From Neckera pumila (lineage: Eukaryota > Streptophyta > Bryopsida > Hypnales > Neckeraceae): a DNA stretch of 64,000 nt. Below are positions 47,470 through 59,067 of this stretch, piece after piece. The number at the start of each line of letters is the position of its first letter. The first letter of the stretch is position 1. The notes under the pieces were generated by a model. That model was not told where the DNA came from, made no database searches, and was given only the letters and a program-made list of their open reading frames with translations. The position numbers and the translations under genes were made by a program. The stretch is from NCBI GenBank assembly GCA_963969595.1, contig OZ018408.1, positions 8,863,823-8,927,822 of the forward strand, given 5' to 3'.

Positions 47470-47972
47470 TGAAAGTTGACAATTGTTTATTACAACATTA
47501 CAAACGTTGCTATTGGCATTTTTTGATTCCCTAATTAAATTCTTGACAATTTAGTATTTAGAGCCATTCTCTACCTCTTCCAACTTACTATTTTTTTCCT
47601 ATATGTTGTACAATTCCAAATAATTTTAGAAAATTTTCAAGCATGTAGACAACTTGCCTTGAAGAATGAATGCAAAGGATAACCACCCTTTTGGACATTT
47701 GTTCATACATATGTGACTTTGTGAAGGGCAGCTGCCTGGATCTTTGCAATGACAAAAAAAGGATTTTTGTCAAATCAAATGCTATTATCTTGCAATGTAC
47801 ATGGTAGAAAATTTTGAAATTTTTTCCACATCTTTTTAAACTAGTGTAATACAAGATCCTATGGCTGTATGTGTTCAAAAATATTTTTTTCTAAAATTTG
47901 GTACTTGTATAAGAAATGGCAATTTTGGAGCAATTTTGGTGAAAAAATAGTCAAAATCATTTAAGGATTAGT
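47470..47972 (-). mobile_element. Half copy of a family A element
   Basis: It matches the second half of 42655-43587 (ATTACAACATTACAAACGTT, TTGTACAATTCCAAATAA, GTGAAGGGCAGCTGCC, ACAAGATCCTATGGCTG) and ends with CATTTAAGGATTAGTGG, a decayed terminus. The other half is missing. Confidence 0.65.
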
Positions 47973-48050
47973 GGTCCGTCTGTCCTAACTGTCCAATTTA
48001 CCCGCTTGCCCAAGATGCCTGGTGATTCTAACCTGCCCAATGTGACTACT

Positions 48051-48977
48051 CTAACCCCTAAAATTCCATGACTATGTCTTCATCAAAAATGCTCAAAAAT
48101 TGCCAATTTTAGTACAAGTATCCAATTTTTGAATTTCTTTTTGACACATGTTACCGTAGGATCTTGTAGTATACTGACTTGAGAGCATGCAGTAAAAATT
48201 TCAGATAATTTCACCGTGTGAATTGCAAGATATAAGTATTCAAATTCCTTGAAATCACTTTTTTGGCCTTGCAAAACATAGGGTAGCTGCACTTCACAAG
48301 CTCACTTTTTGATGAAAAAATGTCCAAGATGATGGTGCTTCTTTGGGTTCTTTTTTCTAGACAAGTTGGCTACATGCTTGAAAATTTCACTTCATTTGGA
48401 ATTGTACAACATATAAGAAAAAAATAGTAAGTAGATAGTAGTATAGAATGATTCAAAATACTAAATTGTCAAGAATTTAATTATAGAATTGAAAAATGCC
48501 AATCTCAATGGTTGCAATGTTGTGATAAATAATCTACATCCTAGGATTTTATTTTGTTTTTAAATATTGAAAATTAAGTAAGATAAAGGACTTCAAAGTT
48601 TATTTTAGAGTAGAAAATCTATAACTGCTCGCAAACTAAAAATCTTCATAACTTTTGACTCATTGATCAAAACGGGATGATTCAAAGCTTTTCACATATA
48701 TATGACTTTAGAAAACCAATTTCAAATTTTTATTCTTGAAAAAAGTGATTTCTTTTTATTTGCTCAAACTGCCCAGTTACAAAAAAAAAGTAATATATTA
48801 GGCCATAACTTTTGACTCAAATTTCCAAATGTCATGAAATTTAGTGCATATGAAAGATATTCCTTGCACCCATAATCTATTAAAATTTCAGCCTAAAATA
48901 TAGAAATCTCTAGTTACATGTACCTGCCCAAAATCTCTTTACAGCCAGAAAATGCATACCGGCCCTTTAAGGGTTAA
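48051..48977 (+). mobile_element. Family A element, full-length
   Basis: The left end CTAACCCCTAAAATTCC and right end GGCCCTTTAAGGGTTAA are inverted complements. Its 927 bp carry all family landmarks, including AGGATCTTGTAGTATACTG, GTAGCTGCACTTCACAAG, TTGGAATTGTACAACATA, GCAAACTAAAAATCTTCAT and GATGATTCAAAGCTTTTC. No coding frame exceeds about 70 codons. Confidence 0.85.
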
Positions 48978-49113
48978 AGTAATCACATTGTTTATCCGCT
49001 CCATCCAAATTGTCTAATATGTCCACCCATCTAGGACGTCTTGGGTGATTGCACGGAACACTTGTACTATTTGTTGCGTTTTGTAACAATACTCATATTT
49101 TTTTTGGAATAAT

Positions 49114-50254
49114 TTAACCCCTAAAGGCCTAAATTTCCCTCAGTAGACACCTACAAAATCACATTAGTTTTCTAAAAATATAATTTTTTTTTCAATTGGT
49201 GCCTGAGAGCAAAAGTTATGCCATCCAAAGTCAAAAACACAACTCATCGGGCAGAAAAAAAGAATGTAATTTTTTTTTTTTTTTTTTTTTTTCTCAAAGA
49301 TCATGTTTTTGTCTACATTTGAAGCTTTGAATCATTCTATTTGGACTCAGAATGAGAAAGTTATAGACAATCTTGTTTTTTGGACAATCTAGCATCTTCT
49401 TCAAAAAACAACTTATAGAATTCATTTTTGAATGCAATTTTCAAAATTATTTTTTTTTTCTTTTAAGGATTTTGTTTGTTTGCAAGAACAATCCCACCAT
49501 TGGAATTATGGTGTTTTATTTTTACCTAAGAGCTATTAACGATTTAGTGTTTCATTCAATTTTGGACCTACTTCTATTTAACAATTTCTTTATATGTTAA
49601 AATCAAATTTTGACATTTTGAAATTTTTTTCCTGAACTCTCAACTCATATCAGTAGATGAAATTTGTGGGTCTTAAAGGGCCGTTTTAGGCCCATTCCCC
49701 AATCTGGCCAGATTCATCGAATGTCGGTACGAGCGTGTCAGATTTTTTTTCTTCAAAAAAAAAAAAAAAAATTTTTTTACCAAAGCATCATTTTAAGCAA
49801 AAAAAAATTTAGTTTTAAAAAAAATGACGTGGCAGTTGCTGTGCCACGTCAGCCAACTGCTGTAGCTGCATTCCCGCAGTCTGGAAACGCAACAGAGCAC
49901 AGGGGAACTCGGAGCCCTCCAAGACCCCCAAATCTCATCTAATGTTTTAACATAAAAAAATTTAATCCAATGGTGTGTAGTGCCAAAAAAATCTACAAAT
50001 GGCCGTCAAAGTCATCTGAAATTGCAAGCCATAGTTCAAAAGAACTTCTTTTTCCAACTTCAAATGCTAATATCTTTCAATTAATGTGGTCAAACTTCAT
50101 GAAATTTTTACCACATGATCTACAACAAGTGAAGTACAAGATCCTACGGTTAGAATTAAAAAATAGTTGTTTTGATTTCCTGAGTGATTGCAACAGAAAT
50201 GGTAGTTTTCAGTGGTTTCGGAGCCAGAAAATGCCTTGGGCCTTTAGAGGTTAA
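49114..50254 (+). mobile_element. Family A-like element (subtype 2) carrying a family E insertion
   Basis: TTAACCCCTAAAGGCC at the left is inverted at the right as GGGCCTTTAGAGGTTAA. It is interrupted at 49654-49940 by a family E MITE; without it the element is about 855 bp. Its left half (TGAAGCTTTGAATCATTC, GAGAAAGTTATAGACAATC) is the reverse complement of the right half of 50309-51240. A poly-T run lies at about 49270-49292. Confidence 0.8.
49654..49940. mobile_element. MITE, family E, nested in a family A-like element
   Basis: AGATGAAATTTGTGGGTCTT at the left is inverted at the right as AAGACCCCCAAATCTCATCT. The interior contains ATGACGTGGCA facing TGCCACGTCAG (49824-49853), a long palindrome around two ACGT cores. 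Confidence 0.8.
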
Positions 50255-50308
50255 AATTAGAAAAACAATTTTTAAATAATTTCAAAAATATGACTAATAT
50301 ATATACCT

Positions 50309-51240
50309 TTAACCCTTAAAGGACCGAGTTGATTTTCCTACCAAAACCCATTCAAAATTGTCATTTCTATTGCAAAGAGAAAAGAGTTTAAAAAATTGGT
50401 TTTTTTTGCATATCCAACTGTAAGATTTTATACTTGACTAGTATATGAATATGTGGAAGAAATTTCAGAAACTTTGACCACGTAGATTGCAAGATATATG
50501 CATTTAAAGTGAAGAAAACAACTTTTTTTCCACCTTGCTTCACTAGATTTTTTGGCTTTGAATCTTTTTAGTTCAAATATTTTGCACTACTGATTTCGAT
50601 TTTCTACTTATTTATGTTAAGTAGTTGAGTTGAGAATCTACCAAAAAAATTTAGGAAAAAATTCACTTAATCTTCACTCATTAAAAAATTGTTAAGTAGA
50701 AGTGGGTTCAAGATTGAAGAAAAAACTAAATTGTTAATAGCTTTTAGATGGAATTGAATCACAATAATCCCAATGGTGAGATTGTTCTAGCAAGAAAATC
50801 CAACCCTATCTAACAATTTTTTTTGAAAAATTCTCAAAATTGCATTCAAAAATGAATTCTACAACTTATTTTTTCAAGAAGATGCTTAGATTGCCCGAAA
50901 AACTAAGATTGTCCATAACTTTCTCATTATTAGTCCAAATTGAATGAAACAAAGCTTCACATGTAGACAAAAATATAATCTTTGAGTCAAAAATTTGAAA
51001 AAAAATTAATTTGACTTTTTGTGATTTTTTGTGGGCTGCCCGCAAAATTCCATTTTTACTTATTGTGCCATAACTTTTGCTCCCGGGCATCAATTAAAAT
51101 AAAAATTCTATATTTGCAAAGATCTCGCAAAAATACACAACCTCAAAAATCCCAAAAAATATTACTAAAAATTGAGATCGTAGGAACCTGCCCGGACCCA
51201 AATTGTCCCTCGAGGGGACAACCGGTCCTTTAGAGGTTAA
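50309..51240 (-). mobile_element. Family A-like element (subtype 2), full-length
   Basis: TTAACCCTTAAAGGACCG at the left and CCGGTCCTTTAGAGGTTAA at the right are inverted complements. It is 932 bp and lies head-to-head with 49114-50254, only about 55 bp away. No coding frame is present. Confidence 0.85.
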
Positions 51241-52234
51241 GATGAAGGTAATTACCAAAGGAAAAGCTTAGGAAGATTCTCTGAGTAGGAGGATTAGAAA
51301 AGTACCAAAACTCAAGAAAATAGATATTTTGATGTTTAAATTAGTTAAAAATAGGAAAAAAATTGAAATAATAAAATAAAATTTGACCATTTCTAACAAT
51401 TCTACGGAGATGGTCAATCACCAAAGAAACCACCAAATATGTTTTATAGGTTTCAAAATGCAAGTTGAATGAAGCTCTCTTTGTGGACTTCTACACAACA
51501 TGAAAATTAAGTATTTCTAAAATAGCTTTGGACATAACTATAAGTCTACTAGAAGATCATTTCCACTAAATTTCAGCTCCAAATTCGTTTTTTTGGATAC
51601 TGAATAGTACTAAAATTCTTTAAAATTGGCAAGTGTGACATAATATTGGGGGCTATTATTAAATAATAAAAAATTTCTAAAAATTTCCAAAAAATCAAAC
51701 AAGGTGTATAATAGTCATAAATACCTTGTTTATGAATTTTGAGTCATTGGATTCAAAATGCAAAATTTATAGCCAAAAAAATAATTAGCACACAACGTGT
51801 GATAGAAAATAATACAAGTGTTTTGTGCAATCACCCTCTAGTGATTCTAACTCGCCCGATCTGACAACAATGCTTTGGGGTTTCGATCATAATAAAGTGG
51901 TTCTCCAAGTTCGGCATGCATCCTAACAATCAATCCAACAATTGAAGACGGGTCCATCAAATCATCAAAGTGTGAACGAAAGATATTTGCACAACAACCA
52001 CAATCCCATTTCTTATTCCAGAATTATTTGTGTATGATCAACTAACCTTATTAGAAACATAATGAGGTGTAGTTAAAGCAATCAACATGTTGACAACACA
52101 AATAGAGCCTCAAGCGCCCCACCTCATGGATAAAACTATTAATAATACTAAAGTTAGGAAGAAATGAAGGACTTATAGTTGTAGGAGATCTAGGGTTGCA
52201 GGACAGTGGGGTCTAGCTCAAGATGCCTCAATTC

Positions 52235-52375
52235 AGGGCCTCTTCACACTATGGCTGTCCAAGTCGAGAGGCCGTGGGACTCTTCAATATGATTGGTGGA
52301 ACCAACGGACCTTGTAATATGATTGGTGGAAACAACGGACTCTCGACTTGGACGGCCATAGTGTGAAGAGGCCCT
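52235..52375. mobile_element. 141-bp hairpin MITE with an internal tandem repeat
   Basis: The arms are 52235-52269 and 52341-52375: AGGGCCTCTTCACACTATGG then CTGTCCAAGTCGAGA, against TCTCGACTTGGACGGCCATA then GTGTGAAGAGGCCCT. The pairing is 35 bp with one mismatch. The loop contains a ~27-bp unit (AATATGATTGGTGGAA then CAACGGAC) repeated twice. The near-identity of the arms implies recent origin. Confidence 0.9.
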
Positions 52376-52619
52376 CATATATGTGTCAAACTCTCACGCG
52401 AGAGACGAGTCCATCACTCGTCCCACTATGTTCAAAGGATCCTACTTTCCAGTAGTACTGAGGTAAGCTTGACTTGTAGCAGCCAATTTGGTCTTGGATG
52501 TAATGGAGTGTAATTGCATTGATGCAGTTGAGGGATGCAAGTTGCAGCTAGCCATGATAAAGAACATTATAGAAAGGTGACTGATAAAAGTTTGAGAACT
52601 ATAGGAATGTACACTCAAG

Positions 52620-54701
52620 GTAGGAACGAGGAGTATCTTTCATATGCACTAAATTTTATGACATTTGGAAATGTGAGTCAAAAGTTATAGCATAATATGT
52701 TACTTTTCTTTTGTAATTGGGCAGTTTGGGCAGATTTTAAAAAATCACTTTTTTCAAAAACAAAAATTTGAAATTCTTTTTCTAGAATTATATATACGTG
52801 GTAAGCTTTTAATCATCCCATTTGATCGATTAGTCAAAAGTTATGAAGATTTTTAGTTTGCGGGCAGTTATGCATTCTTTATTCTAAACTAAACTTTGAA
52901 GTCCTTTATCTTATTCAATTTTCAATACTTTTTGAAAAAAATAAAATTATAGGATAGAGATTGTGTATTACAACATTGCAACCATTGGGATTGGAATTTT
53001 TCAATTCTAGAATTGGCGCTTGCTTTGCTATGCATTAAATATATTACTTTCATCAATTTTTCATGTGATAGAATGTAGATAAACAAAGTATGTATAATCT
53101 TTAAATGAAAATATTAACATCCTCATTCTTTAAAAAAATTTATATATTGCAATATAAAGTAATTAAAGAAAATCTTTATATTATAATTTTTACAAAATAA
53201 CCTTTGCAAAGATGAAAACATTGCAATAAGAATAAACTAATGAAGTAAACAATGTAAGTAGAATCTTCACAGTTGAATATGTAGAGCAACGCTAGTGGTT
53301 GGTGCTTCTTTATTCTTTAATATCACATTTTAAAAAGACATGGAATTTATCTATAGTTTTGTTGTCTAAAAAGTTTCTTTGAAATTTTTTTAGAAGTATC
53401 CATTTGATTTTCAAATATTTCACAAAAAGAATACATAATATATAGTAGAAAGTATCCTATGGCTACTACAAAAGCAATTGAATTTCTATAATATTATTCA
53501 AAATTGAATTGTGATATTATAGAGGTTGTTGTGATTTTAGTAGCATGACTAGCGGTTGGCGCTTGCTATGCTACGCATTCATCATTAGAATTTTATTAGA
53601 ATTTTTATGTATTAGATAAAATGCAGAACAAAAATTTCAATAACTCTTCAAATAAAAATTATTAAAATCTTTGTATAATTTTGTTTATAAGTAAGCATAT
53701 ATTGAAATGGACAATATAAATTTATTGAATGATGAATGAAATATTTGCAATGGTGAATACAATAAAAGATACACATTTATTGCAATGCATTCAAAAGTTG
53801 ACTCAATTGTTACGAACAATGGCAACCCAAAAACTTGGTGAATTGAAAAGAAGAACTTGTAAATTTCAAAAACTTCATGAACAACTTAATTATTGTGGAA
53901 TCCAAAATCGCTTCAATTGAATAAATTTCTCAAATCATTTGGTAGTAGTAATAGAATTTTGAAATCATAAAAGCTGTAAAAGTGATATTACAGAGGTGAT
54001 TGCAGACTTCTATTCAATTTTTGTAATATACATTGTGTGAAAATATTATTTTTATGTATGCATGATTGAAAACATTTTTACAAAACATTAAAATTAATTA
54101 TTTCAAAGACTTATTGAAATCATTATCATGCATTCTATTCAAATATATCAAAATTTTACTAATATGTGATACAATGCATGCGTAGCATAGCAAGCATGAG
54201 CTCCTATTATTGATGGTAGCATTTGTGATATTACTGAGGGAGTTATGATTTAGTAGTATAAATAAGTAAATTATTAACAATGTAGTATTTAAATCATTCT
54301 CTACTGCTATCTACTTACTATTTTTTTCCTATATGTTGGACAAATCCAAATGAAGTGAAAGTTTTCAAGCATGTAGCCAATTTGTCTAGGAAAAGAATTC
54401 AAAGAAGCACCATTACTTTGGACATTTTTTCATCGAAAAGTGAGCTTGTGAAGTGCAGCTGCCCTGTTTTTTGTAGGGCCAAAAAGTGATTTCAATGACT
54501 TTGAATGCTTATATCTTGCAGTCCACATGGTGGAAATTTCTGAAATTTTTATCACATGCTCTCAAGTCAGCATACTACAAGATCTTACGGTTACATGTGT
54601 CCAAAAAGATTTTTTCAAAAATTGGGTACTTGTACTCAAAATGGCAGCTTTTGACGTTTTTTGTGAAAACATAGTGACTGTCATGGAACTTTAGAAGTTA
54701 A
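52620..54701 (-). mobile_element. Family A element split by a 1.24 kb insertion
   Basis: 52620-53024 matches the first half of the family (ATAACTTTTGA-type block, GTTTGCGGGCAGTTATGC, ATTGGGATTGG) and 54265-54701 the second half (GTAGTATTTAAATCATTCTC, TTGTGAAGTGCAGCTGCCC, ACTACAAGATCTTACGGTT). The two halves would join at AATT/AAATT once 53025-54264 is removed. The terminus GAACTTTAGAAGTTAA is decayed. Confidence 0.75.
53025..54264. mobile_element. 1.24 kb insertion with repeated GCGCTTGC-GCTA-GCATT units
   Basis: It begins GGCGCTTGCTTTGCTATGCA. A second unit starts at about 53555 with GGCGCTTGCTATGCTACGCA, and the right part carries the inverted form GCATGCGTAGCATAGCAAGC (54176-54197). After each direct copy come TTTTCATGTGATAGAATG or TTTATGTATTAGATAAAATG and similar A/T tracts, so the body is two diverged ~530 bp direct repeats plus an inverted end. 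Class is unknown. Confidence 0.65.
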
Positions 54702-56309
54702 TGTAGAAGAGTTAGAGTAAGTAGATGCATATTCTTAAAAGAGAAATGTTTTTTTTTATATATTTTGAATCAATAAATTCAGTATAATTGGAGGGTTGAG
54801 ATACAAGAAATTAAAACCGGCAGGATTGTTGTACATATGTTTTGTGAGTGTGCACCCATTACATGGGCTGTTCCTTTAGAATTGACAATTTAACTATATT
54901 GTGTAAAAAAGGACTATTTTCTCTCTTCAGCGTGTGATCTCTGCCTAACCTAAGCCTTACCGTGCTAGCAATTACTTTAGATTTGTGTAGAGACAAAAAA
55001 AACAAAATGGGTACAATATACAAAATTAAGAATTAGAAAAAATGAAAATAAACAAAAGAAAAAGGAATCTTTTGGCAACATAGATGTTCAAAGTACTAAA
55101 AGAGAAGTTGAATGATGGTGCCTGGGATATATAAAAGTGCTTGAGGTTGGATTTATAGGGGTATCTATTTATATATTTTATTAGTGGAACAATTATGCAA
55201 GAAGATAATCCCTCTCAATCCTTGCTACCTCTTATTCTATCTTGCAAGCTGTTTGCTTTGTACATGCTATGCATAATATTTTTACCCTTGAAAAGCCTCA
55301 ACTCCAAAGTGTAACTCTAACTTGGCTCATGATTCCAACCTTAACAAATTTCTAAAAACCACACTTGACATACAATAATACTGAAAGAGAGAGACAAAAT
55401 CTGGACCAATCATTGACAAACTTCCATCAAATGGTTTGCAAGGTACCATTCTAGAGCACACTATGATGTCAACAAGACATGGATGTTGTACCTTCAAATG
55501 GACGTATAATATGAACAGTTTTCATTCCAAATAGATAAATTTTACTACAATTTTTTATCAAAATAATTATTAGTAAAGCCTCTCATAAATATTGTACGCC
55601 ATAGCGTATGGTGATTTTGGGGCACAATTTCTACCAACTAAGCCATTTTTCTATATAATATGGATGTATGCCTAAACTTATTTATATTGATTTATAGCAC
55701 TTTACAATTTTACAATTATTATTTTTAGCACAAATTTGGGTACCACATTTTCATTACCATGCAAATGAGTTTACCCCCTAAACGTCCTCACTCCTCTTCA
55801 AATTATGTAGTTAGATGCATTATAAAATGCAATAATGCAACTATGAAATTTTACAAAATCAATATTCATGTCATAATCCACAATCCATACCTTAAGTTAG
55901 CATGGTTTTTTTGCCTATATTTAGAGACCTATTTATTTTGTTTTGTTACATTGAGATCTCCCGGACTGTGTGTCCTTTGGTGGCATGCTTGGTATCGTCA
56001 AAAAGCCCTTGACGAGGAGGGGTGCACGGGCTTGGTTTTGTAGCGTTTGGAGCTACTATACATAAGTTTTTGAATTTCAAAGTATTTATGGATCAAAAAA
56101 TTAGAAAATTACTTTGACTTTGACTATGGTCGTGTTCTTGGTACCGATGGAAAGCTCTTGGTGAGGAGGGGTGGACGGGCTTTGTTTTGTGGCATTTGAA
56201 ATGATGGTGTGAAAGTTATTGAATTTCAAAGTTTTTATATCAATATAAAAAATAAAAATATGACTTTTCCTTTTGTTTTGGTTGTGGCAACGGCACAGGG
56301 CACACTAGT
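54702..56309. other. Gene-free AT-rich region with short repeats
   Basis: No gene is supported. TACCCCCTAAACGTCC at 55772 is an isolated family A-like terminus. A ~90 bp unit near 55925-56060 (GGTATCGTCAAAAAGCCC, then TTGACGAGGAGGGGTGCACG) recurs in diverged form near 56130-56220 (GGTACCGATGGAAAGCTC, then TTGGTGAGGAGGGGTGGACG), a direct repeat spaced about 160 bp. Confidence 0.5.
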
Positions 56310-56855
56310 TAAAGTAAACCTGCCTATGACAGGCAGAATGAGTGGTTTGGGCCATTGCCATTAGGAAAAAAAATCAATTTTTTTTCATACAAAGACAAAT
56401 GTGAGACATAAAGGAAGTAGTTGAAATTTTACTTTTTGGACAAAGTATGAATTAGTTATGAATTTTCAAAGTGTTCAATCCAATTGGTTTAAAAGAGTAT
56501 GTAGACTACCCTAAATCAACAAAAAGTGTTTCCATAATGGTCATCTTACCACCTAGAGCAATCACCAAATTTTCTAACATGGCTACAAGATTTCCTAACA
56601 TAGCCATAACATGAAGGAATAAAAAAATAACTTTCTATGACAAGTTTACACTAGAAAGGTGTAAGTGTCCTATGACAGTCACTAATAACTCTATAGCCAT
56701 CTCCCAAGGCATTGATTTAGGCCACTAACCAACGTAATCAAGTCATAATCTCATTTATTGACAAAAATCTGAAATGGGTTGATGTAAGACTCTAATGGAT
56801 GGTTTTGTAGATGTTTGCATTGGGTGGTCTGCCTGGCATAGGCAGGTTTACCTTA
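56310..56855. mobile_element. MITE, family C
   Basis: TAAAGTAAACCTGCCTATGA at the left is inverted at the right as GGCATAGGCAGGTTTACC then TTA. The interior is homologous to 41885-42329 (AAAGTATGAATTAGTTATGA, GTATGTAGACTACCCTAAAT, CAGTCACTAATAACTC). Confidence 0.85.
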
Positions 56856-57679
56856 TAGACTATTACAAAGTGACCATTGTGTCCATTTTTTAATTAGCTG
56901 CATTCCTCCTGCAGTGCATATCGTCTACTGGACTGTAGATCTAAAAAGTGCGAAACATCTTGTTGAAGGTCATACTGAATCAGAACCCCAAGGCATCTTA
57001 AATGAATCTGCTCTGCTCTTGATCTTAATCTGGAATTCTACTGTGCCCCTTCCATGTTTCAGTGAAGTTTCTACAATAACACTGGGAATATCTGTGCTTC
57101 TAGTTACTGTGTACCTTCGAATGCCAAATCGTTCACATTCAAGTCATAATTGGGTTAGGGTTTAGCAATTTCGAACTCTCGAAAGAAGCTCACAGAACAA
57201 TCACAAAGTCAATGTATGAAACCTAGAACCTACAACAAATATGCTCAAAATTGTCACTTCACACAGCCCCTAAAAAAACAACACTACTTGTACTATTGTG
57301 GGTTTTCAAAACTACTGTACGGTGAAATAAACCTCTTCAAAATTGCTCTGACCCACAGTGATTGCAGGGTTGAAAATGGAAACCAAGTTCGACGTTCAAC
57401 ACTTCAATGTCCACACAAACAGTGCCATGAGCACGTCCCCATTCAGCATTGTGAAATGCATCTCGTTCCATCAATTCTCCAACATCTGGGAATCAATGGT
57501 GCTCAGATGAAAGTTAAGAAAGTAACCGATGACCAAATGCACGGGTATTAATATACGTCCTACACAAAATAAGCTACAATGCGAAACCAGTCAAGTCAGA
57601 CTTCATATGAAAATGACTAGCTACAGGCAAAACATTAATTCCATTCCCAAGAAGTTCCTCCAAGATTTTGCAATAATTC

Positions 57680-58548
57680 AGCACCATTACATTACGGCAT
57701 TGTCGGTTAGGTCTCTGAAACTACAAGAGCATGATTTATGTCAATATCAGGTCTCTCAGGATAGAGTGAACTCCGCAAAGGTTTCAAATGAACCAAAAAA
57801 CATCCAAAAATCCTAACCTCAACGCTTACACATGAGCAAATGATCACGACTCAAGCAACTCGACTCCTCTTCCGCAATTTGGCTGATGATGACCCTCTAC
57901 TACTCTCGCAAATTTCAGCAGCACAATTCAGTAACCTTCCAAAAGTGTATTGTGAATGAGTATCCAAAATGTCGCTTACACGCACAAACCCTTGACCTTC
58001 AATGCGCCTATCCACGACTACCCGGAGGCAATTTTCAAGAGCAAGATTTATTTCAAAACCAGGTCAATGTGAAGTTTACAAAGATTACAAATAGAACTGA
58101 AAGACATTAAAAACGGAAGGCCACCCCGGACCTCTACACCTACACGAGCAATTCTCCAGCAACTCGACTCCTCTTCAGCAATTTCGCTGATGATAAACCT
58201 CTACCACTCTTACACGTTTCAGCACCACAATTCAGCGGTATTCCATAAGTGCATTGTCAGTTAAGTATCCAAAATGTCGCTTACACGCACAAACCCTTGC
58301 CCTAGGAATGCGCCTATCCACAACTACCCGGATTCAATTTCAAATTTCAAAATTTATTTCAAAACCAGGTCAGCGTGAACTCCACAAAGATTACAAATGG
58401 ACCTGAAAAACATTCAAAAAGCAGCTCTCCACCTACACAAGCAAGAGCAATTCTCCAGCAACTCGATACTCCTCTTCAGCAAATTTGGCTGAAGATGATG
58501 AACCTTTACCACTCACAAATCTTACACCGCGTCGCGTTGCGTCGCGCC
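57680..58548. repeat. ~300 bp tandem repeat downstream of LQY1
   Basis: GCAACTCGACTCCTCTTC (or a close variant) occurs at 57854, 58159 and 58458 (spacing 305 and 299). Each unit also contains ATCCAAAATGTCGCTTACAC, ACGCACAAACCCTTG, CGCCTATCCAC and TTATTTCAAAACCAGGTCA. A more diverged partial unit precedes at about 57680-57810. The last unit abuts the LQY1 stop codon, so the array probably lies in or just past its 3' UTR. Confidence 0.85.
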
Positions 58549-59067
58549 CTAATCGTCGTCGTCCTTGTACTCGCGGCGGTCGAGGTACCGCGGCTGCACT
58601 CCACTCCCCTGGCACGTCGTGCAAGTCAAGGAGCCAGAGCCCTCGCAATTGATACACCTGGAGACTTCCCGGTCTCCGCCTCCAAGCTCCACCGTGATGT
58701 TCCCCGCACCCACGCAGAAGCGGCACACTTGCGAGCCCGTTCCTTTACACGGGAAGCACGGCTGGTCATTCTCCCGCGTCTCCGAGCTTTTCACCTGCGT
58801 CTCGTAGAAGATCGGCACGCCGATCCCGACTGCGACGCCTGCCACGCCCACGCTGATTGCGAGTATCGTATCCTGGTCGAGCTCCAATGCGCGCACCACC
58901 AAGCTCTTCCTGCTTCTCGACGAATTTTTCACTCCATTCTTGGCCAAATTGGCGCTCAATGGGGGCAAAAAAGAGCTTGAAAGAGAGGGCTTCGACGAGG
59001 CAGGCGCAATTGCAGGCAGCGAGGGTGTCGTCCAGCAAGGGCAGCGGCAAAGAAGCGACGTCGCCAT
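58549..59067 (-). CDS. LQY1: DnaJ-type zinc-finger thylakoid protein LQY1
   Basis: A single open frame of 172 residues. A Ser/Pro-rich N-terminus (1-60) looks like a chloroplast transit peptide. A hydrophobic segment follows (ISVGVAGVAVGIGVPIFYE, about 71-89). Four CxxCxGxG motifs follow: CFPCKGTG (104), CRFCVGAG (115), CINCEGSG (138) and CTTCQGSG (149). It ends QPRYLDRREYKDDDD, nearly identical to the C-terminus of Arabidopsis LQY1 as I remember it. LQY1 is a thylakoid zinc-finger protein with disulfide-isomerase activity that supports photosystem II repair under high light. All eight zinc-binding cysteines are present. The tandem repeat array starts just past the stop codon. Apparent open frames on the opposite strand are shadows of the GC-rich code. 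Confidence 0.95.
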   Translation of the reverse strand: MATSLLCRCPCWTTPSLPAIAPASSKPSLSSSFLPPLSANLAKNGVKNSSRSRKSLVVRALELDQDTILAISVGVAGVAVGIGVPIFYETQVKSSETRENDQPCFPCKGTGSQVCRFCVGAGNITVELGGGDREVSRCINCEGSGSLTCTTCQGSGVQPRYLDRREYKDDDD

